A program made the translations under genes and the position numbers. This document shows, one piece after another, positions 36,008-46,200 of a DNA stretch of 64,000 nucleotides. Source of the stretch: Methyloprofundus sp. (GTDB lineage Bacteria; Pseudomonadota; Gammaproteobacteria; Methylococcales; Methylomonadaceae); the NCBI GenBank assembly GCA_016592635.1, contig AP023240.1, forward strand, positions 558,001 to 622,000. Reading direction: 5' to 3'. Each line of letters opens with the position of its first letter. Within the stretch, counting starts at the first letter, position 1. The notes under the pieces were generated by a model, which was not told the origin of the DNA, made no database searches, and was given only the letters and a program-made list of their open reading frames with translations.

Positions 36008-37816
36008 GTGTTTCAAGATACTCTTGTGCATGAGAGTCAGTATTATGAATTGATGTTATACCCCTATTTGAATATAGGGGGTAAAGATACGACCAGCGTG
36101 GTTATGACCATAGCTGATATTACCAAAAGTAAGCTGGCAGAGCAGCAAATTAATATTGCTGCTCAGGTATTTGAATCAGCCTCTGAAGGCATTATTATTA
36201 CGGGTTCTGATCACCGTATTATTACCGTCAATGCAGCCTTCAAAAAAATAACCGGCTATTCAGAGGTAGATATAATAGGAAAAATGCCAAATACTCTTTC
36301 ATCGGGCCAGCATGATAAAAAATTCTACCAAGAAATGTGGGAAGCTATTGAGGGTACAGGTGAATGGCAGGGAGAAATATGGAACCGGCGTAAGAATGGC
36401 GAGGTTTATCCTGAATGGCTTTCAATCAGTATATTAACTAATAACGACGGCAGCCCTAATGGCTATATTGGTATTTTTTCTGATATTACCAAGCTGGTTA
36501 GAGCGCAAAAGCTTATTCAGCAACAGGCAAATTTTGATTTACTAACTCAGCTACCCAATCGGCAGTTATTTTTTGATCGCTTGCAACAAGCTATGATTCA
36601 AGCTAAGCGTCAAAATAAACTTATTGGGGTTATGTTTATCGATTTGGATGGTTTCAAGGTTATTAATGATTCGATGGGGCACTCGCAAGGTGATATTATT
36701 TTACAAAAAATTGCTGAGCGTATGACGTATGTTGCTAGAGAATCAGATACCTTTGCCCGTTTTGGTGGCGATGAATTTACTTGCCTGATTGCTAATATGG
36801 ATTCTGAAACAGATGTCATTCCTTTGGTTGAAAAGTTGCTGCAAGCGATTGAAGTGCCCATTACAGTGAATGATATTAAATTAAATATTACCGCGAGCAT
36901 TGGTATTTCTATTTATCCAAATAATGGTGATGATGCAGAAACCTTGATACAGCATGCTGATAATGCTATGTATAAAGCAAAAGCAGAAGGGCGTAACTCG
37001 TATCAGTTTTTTACCGCCAAAATGCATGAACAAGTTTTAAATCATTATCGGATGGGCAATGATATAAAAATTGCGGTACAACATAAAAAATTTCAGGTTT
37101 ATTATCAACCAGTGATTGAATTAAAATCTCAGAAAATTATTGGTGCTGAGGCTCTAATTCGTTGGGATCATCCGGTTAAAGGCTTTGTTTCACCAGAAGA
37201 ATTTATTCCGATTGCCGAAGATTTGAATCTGATTTCTGTTATTGGTGAATTTGTTTTGGAGCAAGCCTGTCAATTTATTGCCAATCTGAATAAAGACTTG
37301 CCTCAGCCGCTACATATTGCGATTAATTTTTCCAATCAACAGTTTTTGCACGAAGGCTGTGTCGAAAATAGTTTAAAGATAATTAATGCAAGTCAGGTTG
37401 GTAGTGAAAATGTCATTGTAGAAATTACCGAAAGCTTGATGATTTCTAATAAACAACAATACATACAACAACTTGATAAATTAAGAGAAAATGGTATTCA
37501 AATTGCTATGGATGATTTTGGTACCGGCTATTCATCACTCAGTTATTTAAAAAAATTACCCCTCGATATTTTGAAAATTGATAGATCCTTTATTCGCGAT
37601 ATTTTAGTGGATGAAAGTGATGCGTCCTTAGTAGAAACAATACTGGATATTGCTGATAATTTTGGTTTGAAAGTTGTTGCTGAGGGAGTTGAAGAAGCTG
37701 AACATGCTGAATTTTTAAATAAACGAGGCTGTTTATTGGCACAAGGGTTTTATTTTAGTAAGCCTGTTCCTGAAGAGCAGTTTATAACAATTATCAAGTC
37801 TGGTATTCAGGTCTAA
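36008..37816 (+). CDS. PAS-GGDEF-EAL protein (3' part of the frameshifted CheB-CheR gene)
   Basis: Open frame continues from 35972, where IGQIKEVINSGHVFQDTLVH resumes the PAS domain begun upstream. It could restart at the GTG at 36008. Domains: remainder of PAS, a second PAS (AAQVFESASEGIIITGSDH), GGDEF with intact GGDEF and an RxxD I-site (RESD), and EAL with GAEALIRW and [10 protein letters not shown]. Both c-di-GMP synthesis and breakdown motifs are intact. With the upstream part, this would have been a protein of about 1,380 residues. Without sequencing error, it is now two proteins or a pseudogene. Confidence 0.83.
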   Translation: MFQDTLVHESQYYELMLYPYLNIGGKDTTSVVMTIADITKSKLAEQQINIAAQVFESASEGIIITGSDHRIITVNAAFKKITGYSEVDIIGKMPNTLSSGQHDKKFYQEMWEAIEGTGEWQGEIWNRRKNGEVYPEWLSISILTNNDGSPNGYIGIFSDITKLVRAQKLIQQQANFDLLTQLPNRQLFFDRLQQAMIQAKRQNKLIGVMFIDLDGFKVINDSMGHSQGDIILQKIAERMTYVARESDTFARFGGDEFTCLIANMDSETDVIPLVEKLLQAIEVPITVNDIKLNITASIGISIYPNNGDDAETLIQHADNAMYKAKAEGRNSYQFFTAKMHEQVLNHYRMGNDIKIAVQHKKFQVYYQPVIELKSQKIIGAEALIRWDHPVKGFVSPEEFIPIAEDLNLISVIGEFVLEQACQFIANLNKDLPQPLHIAINFSNQQFLHEGCVENSLKIINASQVGSENVIVEITESLMISNKQQYIQQLDKLRENGIQIAMDDFGTGYSSLSYLKKLPLDILKIDRSFIRDILVDESDASLVETILDIADNFGLKVVAEGVEEAEHAEFLNKRGCLLAQGFYFSKPVPEEQFITIIKSGIQV

Positions 37817-37999
37817 GTATAGAGTTATGTCGATTTTGTCACAATAAGGACAGTAAACTTCTTGAAAGTATGGTATAGAATCACAGTAGATAGGAAAATT
37901 ACAATTTCGCACCATTGCTTTTTTTGCAGCTATAGAGAAAATAGAAACTTTTGCTTATTCTGTTATCTCAATTACTTTTGAGCTCTTAGTAGGTAAGTT

Positions 38000-39484
38000 T
38001 TACAGTGTATCTTTCGCCAAAATACCGCGCCGACCCCCTATGTAACTCAGCAATTTTGCTTTGATATAACCATATAAAAAATAGGATAAACGTTTGAAAT
38101 GTACCGGATATTTTAGGCCCATATAAATATATTTGTGACCAATTCTGATTTGCTGAAAAAAGGATCTAAGGATATTTTGATATTCTCGGTCTAATTCTTC
38201 AACAGTAAAACCTTCAGGTGCCCAAATAAAATTCATGCCATTCATTTTTTGCCAATGATCATCTTTGATATTGGTGCCATATATTTCCCTGTATATGGGG
38301 GAGCCGGGGTAGGGTGTGAATTTCGATAAGTTCATGGTCGCCATGGGTAGCCTTTTAACAAAAGCTTTAGTCTTTTCAATGCTGTCTTTGGTTTCGCCTG
38401 GATAGCCCAGCATAAATAGTCCTTTTGTACGAATACCTGCGGTTGCAGTCCAGTTAACTGCTTGTTCGGAAATTTCAACACGAGCTGCTTTTTCCATTTT
38501 TTGTAGTAATTCGTTGGAACCTGTTTCTAGGCCAAAACTAATTTCCCAGCAGCCCGCTAATTTCATACGCTCTAAAACATCAGGCTTGACCGTATCAACT
38601 CTGGCAGTGCAACCCCAACTTATTTTCATATTATTTTTAATAATCAGGTCACATAGCTCAAGTGTTCTGATTCTACTGGCCAGAAATAGGTCATCAACAA
38701 ATTGGATGTGCTGAATGCCAAATTGTTCTTGCAGGTGGCGCATCATATTAAAGACAGTTTCTGGAGAATTCGCTCTTACTTGAGCTCCGAAAGTTGAGGT
38801 GTCACAAAACTTACAAAGAAATGGGCAGCCTCGGGAAGCAACCATAGTAGCAACAGGGCCTTTTGGGTAATCAAAAGTTGCAGGCAGGTAAGCATCAGGG
38901 AAGTTGGGTAATAAATCCCAAGCAGGCATGGGCAAACTATCAAGGTTATTAATGCTGGGGGCTGGTGGGGTTTTTAATAGCTGGTTAGCATGACGAAAAA
39001 TAATGCCGTTAACATTCTTTAAACCCTCAGCATTTTCTAGGTGTGCTAGAAGTTTCGGTAAGACCTCTTCACCCTCATGCAGGACGGCAATATCAAATTC
39101 AGGGAAGCGTTGCATGGTTTCCATACTCATGGAAGATATGTGCGGACCACCAACAATAATTTTACACTCTGGAAGTTGACGTTTACATTCTCTGGCAATT
39201 TGCGCTGCTTGCCAAACACCTACAGTAAATAAAGTGATACCGATAAATTTGGGCTGTTCTAAGATAATGCGCTTAGCAACTTGTTCCGGGGTCAAATTTT
39301 CAATATCACTTTCAATAATGGAGGTTTGATAGCCCGCTTCTCTGACTGCCGCTGCAAGGTACAGTAGTCCCAATGAGGGGGATCTATTGGTGACATGTTT
39401 AATAAATTCATATCCCGATGCAATACGCTCGTATGGCGGGTTTACAAAAATGATATTGTTATTTTTAGGGCTCAGTTGTTTCAT
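38000..39484 (-). CDS. B12-binding radical SAM protein
   Basis: 494 residues. The N-terminal about 150 form a cobalamin-binding Rossmann domain (FVNPPYERIASGYEF; KIIVGGPHISSM). The radical SAM core has the 4Fe-4S motif CPFLCKFC (Cys220, Cys224, Cys227) and continues through GLETGSNELLQKMEKAA and LGYPGETKDSIEKT. Class B-type enzymes of this build methylate unreactive carbons, such as hopanoid or lipid positions, or join rings. The substrate is not evident here: there are no linked biosynthesis genes. A hopanoid methylase is one possibility but not supported by neighbours. Flanked upstream by repeat copy D. Confidence 0.85.
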   Translation of the reverse strand: MKQLSPKNNNIIFVNPPYERIASGYEFIKHVTNRSPSLGLLYLAAAVREAGYQTSIIESDIENLTPEQVAKRIILEQPKFIGITLFTVGVWQAAQIARECKRQLPECKIIVGGPHISSMSMETMQRFPEFDIAVLHEGEEVLPKLLAHLENAEGLKNVNGIIFRHANQLLKTPPAPSINNLDSLPMPAWDLLPNFPDAYLPATFDYPKGPVATMVASRGCPFLCKFCDTSTFGAQVRANSPETVFNMMRHLQEQFGIQHIQFVDDLFLASRIRTLELCDLIIKNNMKISWGCTARVDTVKPDVLERMKLAGCWEISFGLETGSNELLQKMEKAARVEISEQAVNWTATAGIRTKGLFMLGYPGETKDSIEKTKAFVKRLPMATMNLSKFTPYPGSPIYREIYGTNIKDDHWQKMNGMNFIWAPEGFTVEELDREYQNILRSFFQQIRIGHKYIYMGLKYPVHFKRLSYFLYGYIKAKLLSYIGGRRGILAKDTL

Positions 39485-39496
39485 TGTGACAGGTAC

Positions 39497-39661
39497 TTAG
39501 GAACGAGAATTCAATAATACCCGAGTCTGACTTGTCTTTTGACTCCACAGCCGCACTAGAAAAACAGTTACGTAGCTTGCTATGCGCCTGTGTTTCTAGC
39601 ACGACTGTGAAGCCAAAATCCTGCGTCATACTTTCGGGTATTATTAAATCCTCGTCCCTTA
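39497..39661. repeat. Palindromic intergenic element, copy D
   Basis: The best preserved copy, about 165 bases. Terminal inverted repeats run 39497-39524 and 39634-39661 (AATAATACCCGA against TCGGGTATTATT, with the flanking bases matching well too). A second pair is CACAGCCGCACTAGAAA against TTTCTAGCACGACTGTG. The centre is GTTACGTAGCTTGCTATGCG. The whole element can fold into one long hairpin. Confidence 0.8.
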
Positions 39662-39749
39662 AATGGATCCTTATTCAAGGCTGAATGATTTACATGATGT
39701 CTAGAAGTAGTGTGATAGACTCATTTTGCAAGCTATCACACTGATAAAA

Positions 39750-40259
39750 CTAGCTAAGTTGTTCCAGTAATGTTTCGGCTTTAGACACACCAAATTCACC
39801 AGAACCTTCCACACCAAGGTATTTGACCTCACCATTATCAACTAACATGGCAAAACGAAAGCAACGTACTCCCATGCCACCATCAGTTAAGTCACGATCC
39901 AACCCGAGTGCTTTAGTATATTGAGCACTGCCATCAGCAAGCATACGTACTTTAGTTGTCGCACCTTGCTCTTTGCCCCAAGCAGCCATGACAAAGGCAT
40001 CGTTGACAGCCATGCACCATATTTCATCAATGCCTTTCGCTTTCAATTGTTCGGCATGCTTAATATAACTTGGCAAGTGCTGAGCCGAACATAATGGTGT
40101 AAAAGCACCAGGGACACCAAATATAATAATTTTTTTGTTCTGTGTTTCTGTAATAACATCATGCGATTGTGGGTTGCTTGGGCAACCAGAGTCTGCATCA
40201 AATTCAACGCATTCAGTGAGTTGTCCTGCAGGTAGTTGTTCACCTATTGCTATGGTCAT
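39750..40259 (-). CDS. Peroxiredoxin, Prx5 family
   Basis: 169 residues, thioredoxin fold. The peroxidatic cysteine is Cys57 in PGAFTPLCSAQHLP, the Prx5 signature. GIDEIWCMAVNDAFVMAAW and GLDRDLTDGGMGVRCFRFAM are family blocks; one extra cysteine (Cys82) could serve as partner. It reduces peroxides with glutathione or thioredoxin. No glutaredoxin domain is fused. It stands alone on the minus strand; the 300-base gap upstream (40260-40559) shows nothing I recognise. Confidence 0.92.
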   Translation of the reverse strand: MTIAIGEQLPAGQLTECVEFDADSGCPSNPQSHDVITETQNKKIIIFGVPGAFTPLCSAQHLPSYIKHAEQLKAKGIDEIWCMAVNDAFVMAAWGKEQGATTKVRMLADGSAQYTKALGLDRDLTDGGMGVRCFRFAMLVDNGEVKYLGVEGSGEFGVSKAETLLEQLS

Positions 40260-40559
40260 AGTGGTTCCTTGTATGGCTTGGAAATAACCAAGGGTTACAC
40301 GGGGTATTTATGATGTCAAGAGATATACTTCATAAAGCTGCGGGTTTTGCAGGTAATTAGGAGATTGAAACAGAGGTGTTGCACGATATTTGAATAGCTT
40401 TAGAGATTTTCTCCCAAAATTTCACAGACATAACTCTATAAAGTATAACTTATTTGTTAGAGTTAGTGTTTGCGTAAAAATCAAAAACACCCTATTGCTA
40501 ACACCCCTATATAATTGGTTAATATTTATAATTCGTATTTAATTTGAGGGTAGGTTACT

Positions 40560-41315
40560 TTGGATTTATTTGAGCAAGCAATACTTTTTGTTGTGTCTTT
40601 AGTTGCAAATACTTTTTCATCTTTCAGTGGAGGCGGGGCAGGACTGATTCAATTTCCTGCTTTAATATTCTTGGGCTTGAGTTTTGCTGTTGCTTTAGCA
40701 ACCCATAAAGTAGCTAGTGTGGCACTTGGGGTGGGTGCTGCCTTGCGTTATTTGAAAACCAGCCGTTTGGAGCGCCATTTTGTTTTGCTTATTTTAGGTC
40801 TAGGCATCCCTGGCGTAATATTGGGCAGTCGTGCAATATTGTTCGTATCCGAAGATATTGCTGTTATTGCCTTAGGAGTATTAACTGGGGGGCTAGGGAT
40901 TTATTCTATTTTAAAACCTGCCTTAGGCCAAACATATCAACCAAAACATAGAGATCAATTTGGTTATATTATCGGTGGTAGTATTTTATTTTTTCTCGGG
41001 TTTTTAAACGGCTCACTCACTTCAGGAACAGGCTTGTTTGTCACCTTATGGTTGGTCGGTTGGTTTGGTATGGATTATCAGCGAGCAATTGCTTACACTT
41101 TAATTTTAGTCGGTTTATTTTGGAATGGTTCGGGAGCAATAACACTAGGAATATTTGGTAATATTCGTTGGGATTGGTTACCAGCATTATTGTTAGGTTC
41201 TTTATTGGGAGGCTATTTTGGAACCCATTTAGCTATTAAGCATGGTAATCGGTGGATTAAACGCGCTTTTGAGATAGTCACCTTATTGATTTCAGCTAAG
41301 TTATTGTTAGGGTAA
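40560..41315 (+). CDS. TauE/SafE-family membrane exporter
   Basis: 251 residues with about eight helices in two repeats. Typical family elements are SLVANTFSSFSGGGAGLIQF, THKVASVALGVGAALRYLK in repeat one and FFLGFLNGSLTSGTGLFVTL in repeat two. TauE/SafE proteins export small anions such as sulfite, sulfoacetate or organic acids. The substrate is not inferable. Start is TTG with GAGGGTAGG five bases before it. Confidence 0.85.
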   Translation: MDLFEQAILFVVSLVANTFSSFSGGGAGLIQFPALIFLGLSFAVALATHKVASVALGVGAALRYLKTSRLERHFVLLILGLGIPGVILGSRAILFVSEDIAVIALGVLTGGLGIYSILKPALGQTYQPKHRDQFGYIIGGSILFFLGFLNGSLTSGTGLFVTLWLVGWFGMDYQRAIAYTLILVGLFWNGSGAITLGIFGNIRWDWLPALLLGSLLGGYFGTHLAIKHGNRWIKRAFEIVTLLISAKLLLG

Positions 41316-41394
41316 TGTGAATATTGATTGCAGCTAAGTGCTGATTGTTAGGGCTATATATGGTTTTTATGCAACTACAATCTAGTCTTATTTG

Positions 41395-41760
41395 CTAAGC
41401 TTCTTTTTGTGTACAAGCTCTAACTCTTGGCGAATCATAACGCCATTGGTCAAGATTTAGAATGGCCATAATGCCTCCCGTAGCAAAAATCCCAACAGTA
41501 ACGGGTAGGCAGTCCCCTATTTTAGGAATGGGCGTAGTTGTTACCTGCACATTGACGGAGCGGCCATTATTTAAACTAACGGTAACTAGCCAATTCATAT
41601 AGGTACCGCCTACTTTAGGAATCTGCATTTCCCTTTCCTCTACTTTTATTATTGGTGCCCATTCTTTATATGCCGATTTAAGTTCCATTTTTTCAGAATA
41701 ATCTTTATATAGATAAAATAAGCTTGCAGAAATGAGTAATGCAATAAATAAACGGGTCAA
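41395..41760 (-). CDS. Small single-pass membrane protein of unknown function
   Basis: 121 residues: an N-terminal membrane helix (FIALLISASLFYLYKDY) and a beta-rich domain of about 90 residues (TYMNWLVTVSLNNGRSVNVQ, IPKIGDCLPVTVGIFATGG). Two cysteines could form a periplasmic disulfide. I know no matching family. It converges on the TauE/SafE gene with 79 bases between. Confidence 0.6.
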   Translation of the reverse strand: MTRLFIALLISASLFYLYKDYSEKMELKSAYKEWAPIIKVEEREMQIPKVGGTYMNWLVTVSLNNGRSVNVQVTTTPIPKIGDCLPVTVGIFATGGIMAILNLDQWRYDSPRVRACTQKEA

Positions 41761-42028
41761 TGGTTAATACCTTCAGCAAATTGATGGAAAATTTAAATAC
41801 ACTCTTACTTGGTAAATTACCTAGTTATGATGCCGTAGTACTTATCAAAATCTAGCTGCTTGAAAGGAAGCAAAAATAAAAACTCATTGATGCAAGTATA
41901 GTAGATTAGTCGCATTTAATTTGTGGCCAATAATGCTAATGAGTTGCCAGTTTATTTTTTAATAGCAGAGTATAATCAAGTTGGTTGGAAATTATGAATA
42001 AAAATCAATCCTAATCAACATTGCCATC

Positions 42029-43246
42029 ATGAAAAAAAATATTAGCATACTGCTTTTGTTATTGGTTGTAGCCTTCTTGGTAAGGTTTATGCTGAGTGAT
42101 GCTGCAAAACCACCCATTCGGGTGGGTATTCTGCACTCACTTTCTGGTACGATGGCTTTCAGTGAGCAGCCTTTAGTTGATGCACTTATTTTTGCTATTG
42201 AAGATGTGAATGCCCAAGGCGGTGTATTGGGTCGAACTATTGAGCCGATTATCGTGGATGGCCAATCTGATTGGACTCACTTTGCAAAAGAAGCTGAAAG
42301 GTTGATAGTAGACGAGCAAGTTGCCGCTATCTTTGGCTGCTGGACTTCTGCTTGTCGTAAAGCGGTAAAACCAGTGGTAGAAAAATATCAACAGTTATGG
42401 TTTTATCCCGTTCAATATGAAGGTGTTGAGCAGTCCCCGAATATTATTTACACGGGTGAAACGCCAAATCAGCAAATTACGCCTAGTATTGCATGGGCAT
42501 TAAATCATTTAGGGAAAACTTTCTTTTTAGTTGGTTCTGATTATGTTTTTCCACGTACTGCTAATCAGATTATAAAAGATTTATTGTATGCACAACAGGG
42601 CGTTGTACTTGCAGAACATTATTTACCCTTAGGCTCAATAGATGTACAAGCTATTATTGCCGATATACAACGGCTACAGCCAGATGTAATTTTGAATACC
42701 ATTAATGGTGATAGCAATATTGCTTTTTTTCAGGCTTTAAAGCCCCTAAAGAAGATCCCGGTCATTTCATATAGTATTGCCGAACCTGAATTAGAGAAAA
42801 TTGGCTTGGATGCCATGCAAGGGCATTATGCTGCTTGGAGTTATTTTCAAAGTATTGCTAGTGCAGAAAATACTGTGTTTGTTAAAAAATTTCAACAGCG
42901 TTTTGGGGAACAGCGAATGATTAATGCCCCGATGGCAGCAAGTTACACAGGCTTGCATTTATGGGTGCAAGCAGCCAAACATGCACAATCAATTGACCCT
43001 GGAAATATCAGAAATGTAATAGGTAAGGGCAGTATTAATGCGCCTGAAGGTATTGTTGCAGTAGATGTGGCTACTCAACATTTATGGAAAACACCCCGTA
43101 TAGGGCAGGTGCGTGCAGATGGGCAGTTTGATATTATTTGGCAAGCCGACAAGCCTATTCGTCCTGTCCCATACCCATCATATCGCAGTCATAAGGAATG
43201 GCAGCAATTGGTCAGTAAATTTTTGAGCGGTGAGTTGTCACAATGA
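42029..43246 (+). CDS. UrtA-like periplasmic urea/amide-binding protein linked to a c-di-GMP sensor
   Basis: 405 residues with an N-terminal signal or anchor (ISILLLLLVVAFLVRFML) but no lipobox. The type I periplasmic-binding fold is very close to urea receptors: VGILHSLSGTMAFSE, IFGCWTSACRKAVKPV, WFYPVQYEGVEQSPNIIYTG and GSDYVFPRT. No permease or ATPase genes follow. Instead the stop overlaps the next gene by four bases (ATGA), and that gene is a Cache-domain c-di-GMP protein. It therefore probably presents urea or a short amide to a membrane sensor rather than to a transporter. The ligand is inferred from resemblance only. Confidence 0.85.
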   Translation: MKKNISILLLLLVVAFLVRFMLSDAAKPPIRVGILHSLSGTMAFSEQPLVDALIFAIEDVNAQGGVLGRTIEPIIVDGQSDWTHFAKEAERLIVDEQVAAIFGCWTSACRKAVKPVVEKYQQLWFYPVQYEGVEQSPNIIYTGETPNQQITPSIAWALNHLGKTFFLVGSDYVFPRTANQIIKDLLYAQQGVVLAEHYLPLGSIDVQAIIADIQRLQPDVILNTINGDSNIAFFQALKPLKKIPVISYSIAEPELEKIGLDAMQGHYAAWSYFQSIASAENTVFVKKFQQRFGEQRMINAPMAASYTGLHLWVQAAKHAQSIDPGNIRNVIGKGSINAPEGIVAVDVATQHLWKTPRIGQVRADGQFDIIWQADKPIRPVPYPSYRSHKEWQQLVSKFLSGELSQ

Positions 43247-46200
43247 AAGTATGGACTATTAATCGACAGATTTTAATCTGGATGTTAATGGTTGCTGTAT
43301 TACCTGTTGTGTTATTAACAGCCTATTATCTTTATTCTTACGATGATAATTTTAAAAAGCAGACTTTTAGGAATTTAAGTCATATAGCGGATAACAAAAC
43401 ATATCAGATGGATGAGCATATTAGGGAACGTATTCGAGATGGGCAATTTGCTGCACAGTTACCGAGTACTAAAAATGCTTTAAAAAAATTACTGCTAGCC
43501 TTTCCTGAGCGTTTCAGTCAGCAGGACGAGTTTTTACAATTACAGCAACGTTACAGCAAAAATTTGCAGTATTTGTTAGAAATGGGTTATTACGATATTT
43601 TTCTTATTTCCCCTGCAGCTGATATTGTGCTGACACTAGCACATGAAGCAGACTTATATACCAATCTTAGTGATGGCCCCTATGCTAGCACTGAGTTAGC
43701 TGCAGTAGTGGGAGCTGCGCTTGCCTTGCAAGAACCTGCCTTATCAGCTTTTGTTTATTATCCACCTAGTAAAGGCCTGGCTGCATTCATCGCGGTACCT
43801 GTATTAGATAAAGGTGTTTTATTAGGTGTCATTGCGTTTCAAATAGATATATTCGGTTTGCAGGCCATTGTTGAAAGCAAGATCGGTTTAGGAAAAACAG
43901 GCGAATCTAATATTGTCACCATTCATAATCAGCGACCGCTATTGGTAATCCGTCCAGTTGTGCCCACAACACCTATCAAGCTACAAATGCAACCACTTGC
44001 TTTTAGAATTGGCTGGCCTATGCAGCAGGCCTTAGAAGGTAATAGTGGTCAAGTTGTTACTGTTGACCATAAAGGGCAGGAGGTCTTGACTATTTATCGT
44101 TATTTGCCTTTCTTGCATGCAGGTTTTGTGGTTAAAGTAGATAGTGATGAAGCATTACAAGAACTTAATTCGTTCTGGATAGTGAGTTTGAGCGTGTTAT
44201 TTTTGATACTCACTCTGGTCGTTATCATTGCGTATTATTTGAGTCGCTTTATTGCCCAGCCAATTAGTGCTTTAACAACATTATCAACAGCAATTGCCGC
44301 AGGAAAGCATGAGTTGCAACTTAAGCCCGAAGGCTCATACGAAACCAAGCAACTTGCGACCTCATTTAATCTTATGTTACAGCAGGTCCAACATGAAAGG
44401 GTGATGTTGGAACAGCGCGTGCAAAAACGTACTTTTGAATTAGTGCGTCAGGAACAACACTTGGCTCTGTACCGAGATCAAAGCCCTATTGCTACCATTG
44501 AGTGGGATGTTCATTGTCGGGTTATCTATTGGAATAAAGCAGCAGAAGAGATCTTTGGTTATACGGTAGCGGAAGTAGAAGGGCTTACCTTTCTGGATTT
44601 TATGATACCTGAGCAAGTGAAAGCAGAAGCAAGTGATGTTTGGGAAAGGTTAATATCTGATAGAGGCGGAACCTATAATATTAATGAGAATCTAACTAAA
44701 GATAATAGAGTCATTACTTGTGAATGGCATAATTCTTTATTAAAGGATGCGTCAGGTGCCGTTATTGGTGTTACCTCACAAGTATTGGATGTGACTGAGC
44801 GACAACGTATGGCGGCGGTCTTGAAAACTCTGGCTGAAAGCGGTCGAGGTGAAGAAAATTTATTTAATATAATTGTCCGGCAACTGGCTGTTTCTCAAGG
44901 AGTGCGTTATGCCTTGGTTTCTCAGGTAGACCCTGAGAATCCGGTAGATGCTAGAACACTAGCCGTGTGGGCTAATGGTGATTTTATGGAGAATTTTACT
45001 TATTCTTTAAAAGGAACACCTTGCGAAAATGTAACGCAACAAGGAGCTTGTTTATATTCAGAGCATGTGCAAGAACTCTTTCCTGAAGATCAGTTATTGG
45101 TTGATATGCAAGCTGTTTGTTATTTTGGGGTGCCACTTACTTCTGTTGATGGCCAGACAGTCGGTATTTTGGCGATCTTAAATGACCAAGTGATGGCAAA
45201 GCATCCCAGCACTTCTCAGCTATTAGCGAGCCTTGCCGTTAGAGCTGCAAATGAACTGGAGCGTCAACAAGCTGCTGAAAAATTACAATTTGCAGCACGT
45301 ATTTTTCATGAAACCCATGAGGGAATTACTTTGACGGATGCTAAAGGCATTATTGTTGATGTTAACCCAAGTTTTTGCAAAATTACAGGTTATAGCCGTG
45401 AGGAAGTGATTGGTAAAAATCCTAATATATTAAGTTCAGGTCAGCAGAATAAACGGTTTTACCGGGATATGTGGGGGTCATTGGCAGAGACAGGGCATTG
45501 GCAAGGGGAGTTGTGGAACCGGAAAAAGACAGGGGAGGTCTATGCGCAATTGATGACCATAAGTGTGTTATTGGATGCTGATAATAAACCGATGAATTAT
45601 GTCGGTTTATTTTCCGATATTACGATTGCAAAGCAGCAGCAAAAATCCTTAGAATTGATGGCACATTATGATGTCTTGACGGGTTTGCCAAATCGCAGTT
45701 TATTTGCGGATCGCTTTTCTCAGGCGATTGCACTGAGTAAGCGAAATAAATCCTTACTAGCAGTTTGTTTTATTGATCTTGATGAATTTAAACCCGTTAA
45801 TGATGCTTATGGGCATGATATTGGCGATAAGGTTTTAGTTGAAGTAGCGGTGCGCATTAAAGAAGTTATCCGCGAGCAGGACACAGTTTCCCGTATAGGT
45901 GGAGATGAGTTTACTTTATTGCTCGGCGATGTGCACTCAGTAGAGCAGTGCAAACAAGCAATGAGGCGTGTGCATCAGGTGATTGCCCAAGACTATAACA
46001 TTGAAGGTCAAGTATTAACGATTGCTGCGAGTAGTGGTATGACTATTTACCCTTTAGATAGTGCAGATCCTGATACCTTAATTAGACATGCAGATAGCGC
46101 AATGTATCAAGCCAAGTTAGCAGGTCGTAATCGCTATCATTTGTTTGATGCTTCGAGTGATAAACGAGTCTTGGAGCATCACCTGCAGCTTAATATGATT

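Noticed and set aside
42029..43246. Urea ABC transporter operon
   Set aside because: No permease or ATPase gene follows; the next gene, overlapping it, is a c-di-GMP sensor.
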